Under the pieces are notes generated by a model. It was not told where the DNA came from and did not search any database. It worked only from the letters and a program-made list of their open reading frames with translations. Positions 33,672-41,731 of a stretch of 64,000 bases of DNA are shown in pieces; the first letter of the stretch is position 1, and each line of letters starts with the position of its first letter. This DNA is from an uncultured Gemmatimonadota bacterium (GTDB taxonomy: Bacteria > Gemmatimonadota > Gemmatimonadetes > Gemmatimonadales > Gemmatimonadaceae): positions 95,760 through 159,759 of the forward strand of contig CAIVZZ010000031.1 in assembly GCA_903910555.1 (NCBI GenBank), written 5' to 3'. Made by a program: the position numbers and the translations under genes.

Positions 33672-36566
33672 ATGCACTTTCTCCTTGCCGCCGCCTTCTT
33701 CTTTCAGGCCGCAGCCGCTGCCGACTCTACTGTTCTCCACGGCGCGCGCGGTCCGGCGTTCGCGCCCGACGGCCGCCTTGCCGTTTCTGTCGATGGCGAT
33801 CTCTTCGCGCAGCAATCACCCGGCGGCAAATGGCTGCATATCACGACGGGCATTGCCTGGGATCGCGATCCCGTCTGGACGCGCGATGGCTCTGCGATTG
33901 TCTTTTCATCCGACCGCGCCGGCACCTACGCACTCTGGCGCGTGAAGGTGAACGCCGATGGTACTGCCGGCACTCCAGAGCGCATCACGAACTCCAATGA
34001 TGCAGAGAGTTCGCCTTCTCTCGCGCCGGATGGCACGATCGCGTTCGTTCGCGGTAACGGAAACGCGTCGCGCATCTGGATCCGCTCGCCCGACGGTTCC
34101 GAGAAACGCCTCTCAACGCGCGAGCTTCCGGAGCTCGACCCGGTGCTTTCATCCGACGGCGCTCGCATCGCGTTCATTCAGCCCACCGAACTCGGCCGCA
34201 GCATCATCGTGCGCGGGCTCAACGATCAGCGCTCGACTGTTGCCAATGCAGATCGAAACGCCGAGCGCGTCGTGTGGGCACCGAGTGGCGATCGACTCGC
34301 GTTCACGGCAGGCGGCCGCACTTCGGGGATTTATATAGTTCCACCGGACGGCCGCTGGACCAATCTCGCATCGTCGAAGCACGGCGACATCGCCTGGTCG
34401 GCAGATGGAAAGACGCTCGCGATTGTCGAGCACGAAGATGTCACGACGCCGTACAACGGCGATCCCGATCGCTTGGGCGAACGCATTGCGAGTGAGACGT
34501 TCGAGAGCGAACAGAAAGTTTTCTTCGTGGCGGCACCGCTCGCACCTGACGCCGGACTCGCTGAGCAGACGATTGTTTCGGCACGTGATATGTCCGCGCG
34601 TTATGCCGACGCATACGATCGCGTGTGGGAGCGTTCGACCAAACTGTATTTCTCGCAGCCCGACGCAGCGCAGCGCTTGGTGCAGTGGCAGGCCGTGAAA
34701 GCGAAGCACCGCCCCGAAGCGCTCGCCGCAAAGACTGACGACGATCTCCAGCGCGCGATTTACAACATGCTGCGCGACCGTCCCGCCACGCGCTCGAGTG
34801 CAACCGGTCGCGCAGCTGTCAGCAGCGCGCATCCTGTCGCCACGGCAGCAGGCGTTGAAATCCTCAAAGCCGGCGGCAATGTCGTCGATGCCGCCGTTGC
34901 CGTTTCATTCACGCTCGGCGTTGTCGAACCCGACGCGAGCGGCGTGGGCGGCTACGGCCAGATGGTGATCAACCTCGCGAAGATGGACCGGCCGACGCTC
35001 ATCGAGTTCATGGCGCGCGTTCCGGAAGACGCCACGTTGAGCAACACCTCGATGATGATCAATGGCCGCTATCCCGCCGACGGCCCCGCACTCGTGAACG
35101 TCCCCGGAACAACCGCCGGCATGTACCGCGCGTTCAAGCAGTACGGCAGCGGCAAAGTGACATGGAAGGAAATCCTCGCGCCCGCGATTCGTGCGGCTAC
35201 GAATGGCTACGCACTGAGTGAAGGAACCGCGACAACGCTTTCAACCGAGCGCGAACACTTCCTGAAATACGAAGGGAGCAAAGCGCTCTTCTTCAAAGAC
35301 GGCAAACCGAAAATCGCCGGCGACACGGTGAAGAATCCGGACCTCGCCTGGGTCCTCGGCAAAATCGCAGAGGGCGGCGCCGATGGATTTTATAAAGGCG
35401 AAGTCGCGCAGAAATGGGTCACCGATCTCCGCTCGCATGGCAACACGATGAAGACGAGCGATCTCGCCCGCTACTTCGCGCCTGAACGCGAGCCGGTCAG
35501 CGGCACTTATCGCGGCTACACTTTTTATGCGAGCGCTCCACCAGTAAGCGGCGGCGCCGAACTCGCCGGCCGTTTGAATCTTCTCGAGCATTTCGAGAAG
35601 CCGAAACCCTACACCGAAGACGCCGCAACCATGCACGCGATCATCAGCGCATGGCTCTTGGTCCCGAGCACCCGCAATCGCATCGCCGACCCCGATTTGT
35701 GGCCTACCGACATCGCCCCGATCGTCAGCAAAGACACGAGCAATCTCAGATGGCAGTGCTACGACCCAACCAAAGCGCTGACCCCCGAACAGTTTCGCGG
35801 CGATACCCTGAAATGCGCCCTCCCCAAATCCTCAGCAAACGGTTCCGCCCCAAATAACTCAGAACTGACAGCTGAAGACTCACAACTCAACACTGCTTGT
35901 GACTCCCAACACGCCACTGAAGTTGACTTCTGCCACTCCCAAGGCACCACCGCCTTCACCGTAGCCGACAACGAAGGCAACGCCGTCGCCGTCACTCAAA
36001 CACTCGGCACCTGGGGTGGAAATTTCTACGTCACGCCCGGTCTAGGTTTTCTCTCCAACGATAAACTCACCAGCTACGGCACCGATCCGACTCAATACGG
36101 CTCACGACTCGCCTTCGCCCGCCACGGCAGCACCATCACCCCAACAATTGTTTTCAAAGGCAAAAAACTCGTCTTCGCCGTCGGCGCCGCCGGCAATAAC
36201 TGGATCACCTCCGCAGTCTTCCAGACTCTCTTGGGCGCGCTCGACTACGGTATGGGTCCGCAGCAAGCACTCGAACTCCCCCGCTTCATCCCCGGCGTGA
36301 ACTTCGGCGCAGGTGGCGGCGGTCGCGGAGCAGGCGGCGGTGGACGCGGCGCAACGGCCGGTCCCACGAAATACAACATCGAGATGGAAGACGGCTTCTC
36401 ACCCGACGTCATCAAGAAACTCCGCGAGCTCGGCTACGACATCAGCTTCGTCTCGATGCGCGGCGAACTCCGCGAAGGCTACGGCGCCGCCGTCGCGATC
36501 GACGGAAAGAAAGTCACCGCCGGCGCCGATCCGCGGCGCGCGGGAACCGCAGGCGCGATTCCCTGA
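33672..36566 (+). CDS. Exported PD40 beta-propeller fused to gamma-glutamyltranspeptidase
   Basis: 964 residues with a signal peptide (MHFLLAAAFFFQAAAAADS). Residues ~20-290 are WD40-like PD40 blades (DRDPVWTRDGSAIVFSSDRAG, SSPSLAPDGTIAFVRGNG). Residues ~375-964 are gamma-glutamyltranspeptidase: AAVSSAHPVATAAGVEILKAGGN, then the autoprocessing/nucleophile Thr759 in HSQGTTAFTVADNEGNAVAVT. The usual TTH is TTA, the SSMSPTIV segment is STITPTIV and the oxyanion GSPGG is GAAGN, so activity may be altered. A 40-base repeat insert encodes residues 729-742 just before the cleavage site, and a Gly/Arg-rich insert lies at ~879-897. Codon usage changes in 35.7-36.2 kb. GGT enzymes split gamma-glutamyl bonds of glutathione-like peptides. 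Confidence 0.88.
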   Translation: MHFLLAAAFFFQAAAAADSTVLHGARGPAFAPDGRLAVSVDGDLFAQQSPGGKWLHITTGIAWDRDPVWTRDGSAIVFSSDRAGTYALWRVKVNADGTAGTPERITNSNDAESSPSLAPDGTIAFVRGNGNASRIWIRSPDGSEKRLSTRELPELDPVLSSDGARIAFIQPTELGRSIIVRGLNDQRSTVANADRNAERVVWAPSGDRLAFTAGGRTSGIYIVPPDGRWTNLASSKHGDIAWSADGKTLAIVEHEDVTTPYNGDPDRLGERIASETFESEQKVFFVAAPLAPDAGLAEQTIVSARDMSARYADAYDRVWERSTKLYFSQPDAAQRLVQWQAVKAKHRPEALAAKTDDDLQRAIYNMLRDRPATRSSATGRAAVSSAHPVATAAGVEILKAGGNVVDAAVAVSFTLGVVEPDASGVGGYGQMVINLAKMDRPTLIEFMARVPEDATLSNTSMMINGRYPADGPALVNVPGTTAGMYRAFKQYGSGKVTWKEILAPAIRAATNGYALSEGTATTLSTEREHFLKYEGSKALFFKDGKPKIAGDTVKNPDLAWVLGKIAEGGADGFYKGEVAQKWVTDLRSHGNTMKTSDLARYFAPEREPVSGTYRGYTFYASAPPVSGGAELAGRLNLLEHFEKPKPYTEDAATMHAIISAWLLVPSTRNRIADPDLWPTDIAPIVSKDTSNLRWQCYDPTKALTPEQFRGDTLKCALPKSSANGSAPNNSELTAEDSQLNTACDSQHATEVDFCHSQGTTAFTVADNEGNAVAVTQTLGTWGGNFYVTPGLGFLSNDKLTSYGTDPTQYGSRLAFARHGSTITPTIVFKGKKLVFAVGAAGNNWITSAVFQTLLGALDYGMGPQQALELPRFIPGVNFGAGGGGRGAGGGGRGATAGPTKYNIEMEDGFSPDVIKKLRELGYDISFVSMRGELREGYGAAVAIDGKKVTAGADPRRAGTAGAIP
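35856..35895 (+). repeat. ACTCAG-type short repeat inside the GGT fusion gene
   Basis: A 40-base segment of reiterated AACTCAGAACTG-like units encodes residues 729-742 (NSELTAEDSQLNTA). It matches 61288-61327 inside the M20 peptidase gene at 30 of 40 positions with no gaps, in the same reading frame. The gene reads through without interruption. Confidence 0.6.
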
Positions 36567-36592
36567 TCATCATTTCCCGAGGCCAGACACTC

Positions 36593-37819
36593 ATGCGCCG
36601 CTTACTCGTCGTAGCGTTCAGCCTGATCGCATTGCCGGTCGGCGCGCAGCAACGCCCGCACTGGATCGCAACCTGGGCACCGTCACAATCCGCAGCCACA
36701 CCGATTCCGCCCCGCGACTCGCTCGATCGCGTCCCCACATTCGTCGATCGAACAGTCCGCCAGATTGTCCGCACCACACTCGGCGGCGACAGCATCCGCA
36801 TTCGCCTCACCAACGAATACGGTGAACGCCCGCTCGTAGTCGGCGCAGCTCATATCGCCGTCCGCGAATCCGGCGCGGACACTCGTGTGGGATCTGACAA
36901 GGCACTCACCTTCAGCGGTCGCTCTTTCGTCACGCTCCGCCCGGGCGCCGTGGTCTTCAGTGATCCGATCGCTTACGCCGTGCCCGCGCTCAGCGACATC
37001 ACGATCAGCCTTTGGGTGAAGGACACAATCCGCGCGACCACGCGTCACGCACTCGGATTGCAAACCAACTACATCTCCGCGCACGGTGATTTCACCGCCG
37101 CACCGCACGTCGCACCCGACACCACAATTAATTACTGGCTCTGGCTTGCCGGCGTCGACGTCGTGAATCCAAGAGGAACAGGCGCCATCGTCACGATCGG
37201 CAACTCGATCACCGACGGCTTCAACTCGACGCCCGACACCGACGGCCGCTGGCCCGATGTGCTTGCGCGTCGATTGCTTTCGTCAAACGAGCCGCCAAAG
37301 TCAGTGGTGAACGCGGGAATCTCCGGCAATCGAGTGCTCGCGTTCGGCGCAGGGCCCAGCGCACTCGCGCGCTTCGATCGCGACGTGCTCACGCAGCCCG
37401 GCGTCACCCATGTGATTCTGCTCGAAGCGATCAACGATCTGTCGCGCGGCACAGCTTCATCCGACCCGCGTGACACCGTCAGCGCGGAGGACATCATCGC
37501 CGCGTATAAACAGATGATCGCGCGCGCGCACGATCATGGCCTCGTGATTTTTGGCGGAACGCTCACGCCCGTCGCCAATATGAATCGCCCGACCACGCCG
37601 GTAGTCGATGCCAAGCGCCGCGCAATTAACGAGTGGATCCGCACGAGCAACGCGTTCGATGGAGTCATCGATTTCGAAGCGATCGTTCGCGATCCCGCAC
37701 AACCCGATCGTATGCTCCCGCTCTACGACTCCGGCGATCACCTTCACCCCAGCGATGCAGGGTACAACGCGATGGGCGAGGCGATCGATCTCAAACTCTT
37801 CACGCGCAAACGCCCGTAG
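36593..37819 (+). CDS. Exported SGNH/GDSL hydrolase (esterase)
   Basis: 408 residues with a signal peptide (MRRLLVVAFSLIALPVGAQ). The N-terminal ~190 residues are a beta-sandwich-like domain (IRIRLTNEYGERPLVVGAAHIAV). The SGNH core follows: block I TIGNSITDGF with Ser205, Gly block NAGISGNRVL, Asn block LEAINDL, and the DxxH pair Asp382/His385 in SGDHLHPSD. It resembles bacterial carbohydrate acetylesterases and lipases of COG2755. It is 26 bases after the GGT fusion (GAGGCC before the ATG) and likely shares its transcript. It ends convergent to the TauE gene. Confidence 0.92.
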   Translation: MRRLLVVAFSLIALPVGAQQRPHWIATWAPSQSAATPIPPRDSLDRVPTFVDRTVRQIVRTTLGGDSIRIRLTNEYGERPLVVGAAHIAVRESGADTRVGSDKALTFSGRSFVTLRPGAVVFSDPIAYAVPALSDITISLWVKDTIRATTRHALGLQTNYISAHGDFTAAPHVAPDTTINYWLWLAGVDVVNPRGTGAIVTIGNSITDGFNSTPDTDGRWPDVLARRLLSSNEPPKSVVNAGISGNRVLAFGAGPSALARFDRDVLTQPGVTHVILLEAINDLSRGTASSDPRDTVSAEDIIAAYKQMIARAHDHGLVIFGGTLTPVANMNRPTTPVVDAKRRAINEWIRTSNAFDGVIDFEAIVRDPAQPDRMLPLYDSGDHLHPSDAGYNAMGEAIDLKLFTRKRP

Positions 37820-37838
37820 CGCGCGCCGCTCTAAGACC

Positions 37839-38657
37839 CTAGCTCGTCCGCAGCCGAATCGCGTTCACCGCGAGCCACGCCGCCATCGCGACACCAATCA
37901 CGACGATCGCAACGCGCACGCTCTTGTCCGACACCCGCTGCGCCACGCGCGAGCTCGCGTAGCCGCCAACACTCGATCCGAACATCATCACCAGCACCAT
38001 CGGCCAATTCACGAGCGACGGCTGCAGCGAAAACACAATCGCTGCCGTCACGTTGGTGAGCATCCCGCTCCACAGCTTCAGCCCGTTCATCTGATGGATG
38101 TTCATCAGCCCCGCGAATCCGAAATTCGCGAGCATGATCGCGCCGGCGCCCGCGCCGAAATAGCCGATGTAAATCGAAATGCAAAACTGCGCGATCAGCA
38201 GCGAAACCGCCGGCGTGCTCGGCGCGAGATTATCCGTCGACACCTCCACATCCGATCCCGTCAGCGTCGCGTGGATCTGCAGCGCGAGGCGTGTGATCTG
38301 TGCCTGTGCGGCAAACAGGAATGTCGCGAGCAGCACAAACCCCGGCACCATTGCCGCGAACTGTTTCGGCGGAGTTTTCAATAACAAAAATGCGCCGATC
38401 GTTCCGCCGATGATGCATGGCACCACGAGCCCGCGCATGAACGGCGCCGACCCTTTCATTTCTTTTCGATAGCCGAGCTGCGCGCCGACGCCGCCGGAAA
38501 GCAGCGCGACAGTCGCCGTTGCGTTCGCGGCGATCGGCGAGAGTCCAAACGCAACGAGCACCGGATACGCAACGAGCATCCCGCCTCCGGCAAGCGCATT
38601 CACCGCGCCCGCCGCCGCCGCACACACGCTCAGAATCGCAATCTCAGATAGTGACAT
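37839..38657 (-). CDS. TauE/SafE-family membrane permease
   Basis: 272 residues, about eight membrane spans in two halves. The motif NALAGGGMLVAYPVLVAFGLSPIAANATATVAL at the N-terminus is the TauE/SafE signature (split here: NALAGGG, then GLSPIAANATATVAL). The second half carries GYFGAGAGAIMLANFG. Members export sulfite, sulfoacetate or other small anions. The start shares one base with the YaeQ stop (TGATG), so the pair is translationally coupled. Confidence 0.9.
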   Translation of the reverse strand: MSLSEIAILSVCAAAAGAVNALAGGGMLVAYPVLVAFGLSPIAANATATVALLSGGVGAQLGYRKEMKGSAPFMRGLVVPCIIGGTIGAFLLLKTPPKQFAAMVPGFVLLATFLFAAQAQITRLALQIHATLTGSDVEVSTDNLAPSTPAVSLLIAQFCISIYIGYFGAGAGAIMLANFGFAGLMNIHQMNGLKLWSGMLTNVTAAIVFSLQPSLVNWPMVLVMMFGSSVGGYASSRVAQRVSDKSVRVAIVVIGVAMAAWLAVNAIRLRTS

Positions 38658-39196
38658 CAGCTCAGCGTGAGCCGCTCAACCGCACCGCTGATGCTGTCGC
38701 CGCCGAAATCGAGAAAGAGCTGATGATCCGTAACGGTCATCGCAAATTTCATCCGGCGATCCAGCCGCTGAACAAACTCGGCCAGCAGCTCCCGATCCAT
38801 CGCGTATAACTCGAGCGATTCCGCCTTATGAATCCGCTCCCCTTCATACGCGCGCAGAAATATCCGCGGCTCCTTGTGCGTGTACACCGCCACGCGCGGC
38901 GACGCCTTGCTCGCCTTGTGCAATCGCGCAGCATCGGGCGATCCGATCTCAATCCATTCTTTCATCGCCCCGGTGAGATCGCGCACGCTGATTGCGGGTA
39001 CATCGGGCTCGCTGATCCCTTTCGAAAACGCGATCCCTTCTTTGTACTCGAGGCAATACGCCAGCACGCGCGTCACGAAATACTCCTCCGTCTCCGAAGG
39101 ATGACACGCCGCTTTGATCGTGAGCGCTTCGTACACGTTCCGGTCGACATCGCTGAGTGCGACGTCGAACGTGTACATCGTGGAGGTGAGGGCCAT
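38657..39196 (-). CDS. YaeQ family protein
   Basis: 179 residues, cytoplasmic, full family length. It begins MALTSTMYTFDVALSDVDRN and continues with LTIKAACHPSETEEYFVTRVLAYCLEY and FSKGISEPDVPAI, both diagnostic of YaeQ. The C-terminus is AMTVTDHQLFLDFGGDSISGAVERL. The fold is PD-(D/E)XK nuclease-like, but its function is unsettled. It is first gene of a two-gene unit with TauE and is divergent from the proline-iminopeptidase-like lipoprotein gene. Its start region overlaps an unused Shine-Dalgarno-like sequence on the other strand. Confidence 0.9.
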   Translation of the reverse strand: MALTSTMYTFDVALSDVDRNVYEALTIKAACHPSETEEYFVTRVLAYCLEYKEGIAFSKGISEPDVPAISVRDLTGAMKEWIEIGSPDAARLHKASKASPRVAVYTHKEPRIFLRAYEGERIHKAESLELYAMDRELLAEFVQRLDRRMKFAMTVTDHQLFLDFGGDSISGAVERLTLS

Positions 39197-39269
39197 GCAT
39201 AAAGCTAGCAGACCGACGGCCCGTTCCTTATTGGGCTATTATTTCCCCTTCCCCAGAAGTGAGCCCGTA

Positions 39270-40331
39270 GTGTCCAGACTGATATCCCGGCTTCGCCTGA
39301 TTCTGCCGTGCGCGGTTCTGCTCGCCGCATGTGCCGCGCCCGCCTCTGACCGTGCCACGGCCTCCGCACCGCCAGCCAGTTACTTCGATACTACCGGCCA
39401 CGCTGATGTCTACACCGGTGGCGCGCGCCTCATCGAGATCAATACGCCCAAGGGGAAGTTCCACGTCTGGACGAAACGCGTCGGCAACAACCCGCGCATC
39501 AAACTCCTTCTCCTCCACGGCGGACCCGGCGCGACGCACGAGTACTTCGAGCCCGCCGACATGCATCTCCCCGCCGCCGGAATCGAGTACTACTACTACG
39601 ATCAGCTCGGCAGTTTCTACAGCGATCAACCCAAAGATTCCTCACTCTGGCGCACCGAGCGGTTCGTCGAAGAAGTCGAGCAGGTCCGCAAAGCGCTCGG
39701 CATGGACAGCACGAATTTCTTCCTGCTCGGCCACTCCTGGGGCGGCATCCTCGCCACGGAGTACGCACTCAAGTACCAGAAGAACCTCAAAGGGCTGATC
39801 ATCTCGAACATGATGTCGAGCATTCCGGCGTACGAGGAATACGCCGAGAAAGTGCTCGAGCCTGCGATGGATCAGAAAGTGCTGGCGGAGGTGAAGGCGC
39901 TTGAGGCGAAAAAGAAATACGCCGATCCGCGGTACATGGAATTGCTGATCCCGAATCACTACGAAAAGCACATTCTGCGCCGGCCCTACGCCGAATGGCC
40001 CGATCCCGTAACCCGCGCGTTCAAGCACATCAATGAGGACATTTATATCCCGATGCAGGGCCCGAGCGAACTGGGCGCGAGCGGGAAGCTCGAGAAATGG
40101 GATCGCAGCCAGGATTTGAAGAACATCACCGTGCCGACGCTCGTGATCGCCGGTGCATATGATACGATGGACCCGAAGCACATGGAGTGGATGTCGAAAC
40201 AGCTGCCGAAAGGCCGCCTGTTGGTCTGCCCCAACTCGGGCCACATGGCGATGTACGACGATGGCCCGATTTATTTCGACGGCCTCATCAAGTTCATGAA
40301 AGACGTCGACGCAGGCACGTTCGCTAAATAG
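39270..40331 (+). CDS. Proline-iminopeptidase-like alpha/beta hydrolase lipoprotein
   Basis: 353 residues from a GTG at 39270, chosen because it starts a compact lipoprotein signal (VSRLISRLRLILPCAVLLAAC, lipobox LAAC); TATTAT at 39237-39242 fits a -10 for it. An ATG at 39195 has a strong GGAGGTGAG but would give a signal region too long. Oxyanion motif LLLHGGPGATHEYF, nucleophile Ser156 in GHSWGG, Asp in AGAYDTMD and His in NSGHMAMYD fit prolyl iminopeptidase (S33). It removes N-terminal residues, often proline, from peptides. It is 12 bases before the class V aminotransferase gene. Confidence 0.85.
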   Translation: MSRLISRLRLILPCAVLLAACAAPASDRATASAPPASYFDTTGHADVYTGGARLIEINTPKGKFHVWTKRVGNNPRIKLLLLHGGPGATHEYFEPADMHLPAAGIEYYYYDQLGSFYSDQPKDSSLWRTERFVEEVEQVRKALGMDSTNFFLLGHSWGGILATEYALKYQKNLKGLIISNMMSSIPAYEEYAEKVLEPAMDQKVLAEVKALEAKKKYADPRYMELLIPNHYEKHILRRPYAEWPDPVTRAFKHINEDIYIPMQGPSELGASGKLEKWDRSQDLKNITVPTLVIAGAYDTMDPKHMEWMSKQLPKGRLLVCPNSGHMAMYDDGPIYFDGLIKFMKDVDAGTFAK

Positions 40332-40343
40332 GGAGACAGCCCC

Positions 40344-41594
40344 ATGAACAAACGTGAGTTTCTTCGCACGGCGGGCGGCGTATCGGCGGGCATCTTCTTC
40401 GGCCGCGAACTCGTCGAGCATCTCGTATCGCACTCACCCGCAGCGCTCGCCGGCGACGAACCCTTCTGGGCCGCGATGCGCGCGAAGTTCAAACTCACGT
40501 CCGACTATATCAATCTCGAGAACGGCTACTACTGCTTCCAGCCGGAAGAAGTTCTCGATCTGTTCATCAAGAACGTTCGCGCAGTGAATGTCGAAGGCGC
40601 GCACTACATGCGCACCAAGCAGATCGACGACAAACTCCGCGCACGCACCAAACTCGCCGCACTCGCCGGCTGCTCGCCCGAAGAGTTGATCATCACGCGC
40701 AACACGACTGAATCGCTCGATACGGTAATCAACGGCTTCGACTGGAAACCCGGCGATGAAGCCGTGATGGCGAATCAGGATTACGGCGCGATGCTCGACA
40801 TGTTCAAGCTCCAGGCGCGCAGGCGTGGGATGCGGAACGTGATGATCGACATTCCGATGGATCCAAAATCGGATGACGAAGTCGTGCAGGTCTACGCGAA
40901 CGCGCTGACGCCGCAGACAAAGCTGCTGATGATCCCGCATATGGTGAACATCACCGGCCACATTCTTCCCGTGCGCGCCATTTGCGACATGGCACATTCG
41001 CGCGGCGTCCCCGTCATGGTCGACGGTGCCCACGCCTTCGCGCACCTCGATTACAAAATCCCCGATCTCCACTGCGACTACTACGGCGCCTCACTTCACA
41101 AATGGCTGGCAACCCCGCTGGGCGCCGGCATTCTCTACGTGAAGCAGGATCGTATTGCATCGCTCTGGCCGGTTTTCGCCGACCTCAGCATGGCCGACAC
41201 CGATATCAGGAAGCTGAATCACACCGGCACCCACCCGGTGCATACCGATCTCACGATCGAAAACTCAATCGCATTTCACGAGGCAATCGGAATCGCCCGC
41301 AAAGAAGCCCGCCTCCGTTTTCTCCAGCAATACTGGACCGCCAAAGTCCGCGGCCTGCCAAAGATTGTCATGAACACGCCATCTGATCCGAAACGCACCT
41401 GCGGCATCGCGAACGTCGGCATCGAAGGCCTCACCCCCGCCGATCTCGCAAAAAAACTGCTGGAAAACCACAAGGTCTACACAGTGGCCATCAACGGCGC
41501 CTTGGTGAAGGGCGTCCGCGTCACCCCCCAGGTCTACACGAGCACAAAGGACCTAGACACCTTCGTGTCGGCCCTGAAGCAGCTGTCGGCTTAG
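40344..41594 (+). CDS. Class V aminotransferase-fold PLP enzyme with exported-type N-terminus
   Basis: 416 residues. The N-terminus NKREFLRTAGGVSAGIFFG looks like a Tat signal with KR in place of RR. The PLP domain shows ITRNTTESLDTVINGF, VMVDGAHAFAHLDY (Asp for the pyridine N) and the Schiff-base Lys253 in GASLHKWLATPLGAG. The family includes isopenicillin-N epimerase and cysteine desulfurase-like enzymes; the overall pattern is closest to the epimerase-like group. Export would be unusual for PLP enzymes but is seen in that group. GGGAGA precedes the ATG. Operon with the preceding hydrolase. Confidence 0.88.
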   Translation: MNKREFLRTAGGVSAGIFFGRELVEHLVSHSPAALAGDEPFWAAMRAKFKLTSDYINLENGYYCFQPEEVLDLFIKNVRAVNVEGAHYMRTKQIDDKLRARTKLAALAGCSPEELIITRNTTESLDTVINGFDWKPGDEAVMANQDYGAMLDMFKLQARRRGMRNVMIDIPMDPKSDDEVVQVYANALTPQTKLLMIPHMVNITGHILPVRAICDMAHSRGVPVMVDGAHAFAHLDYKIPDLHCDYYGASLHKWLATPLGAGILYVKQDRIASLWPVFADLSMADTDIRKLNHTGTHPVHTDLTIENSIAFHEAIGIARKEARLRFLQQYWTAKVRGLPKIVMNTPSDPKRTCGIANVGIEGLTPADLAKKLLENHKVYTVAINGALVKGVRVTPQVYTSTKDLDTFVSALKQLSA

Positions 41595-41608
41595 TTCCAC
41601 GAGCGACT

Positions 41609-41650
41609 CGCCAGTCGCCATGCACCAGATCGCCAGTTGCCAGTCGCCAT
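41609..41650. repeat. Degenerate direct repeats and hairpin between the aminotransferase and tldD
   Basis: CGCCAGTCGCCAT (41609-41621) recurs as CGCCAGTTGCCAGTCGCCAT (41631-41650). A small hairpin CGCTGA/TCAGCG (41652-41667) follows. The 137-base gap holds no reading frame of interest. The hairpin lacks a T-run, so it is at best a weak terminator. Confidence 0.4.
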
Positions 41651-41731
41651 TCGCTGAAAGTTCAGCGCCCACCCCTCCCCGCCCGTACTCAATTATGACA
41701 GAATTCTGAAAACCCAGCCCAAGGAAGCCTC

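Noticed and set aside
39195..39269. Upstream ATG with strong GGAGGTGAG for the proline-iminopeptidase-like gene
   Set aside because: It would add 25 residues before the lipoprotein signal. The Shine-Dalgarno-like bases also encode the YaeQ N-terminus on the other strand, so they may be coincidental, though this start is not excluded.
41609..41667. Possible small CRISPR array
   Set aside because: Repeat units are degenerate, of unequal spacing, with no spacers of uniform length and no cas genes.
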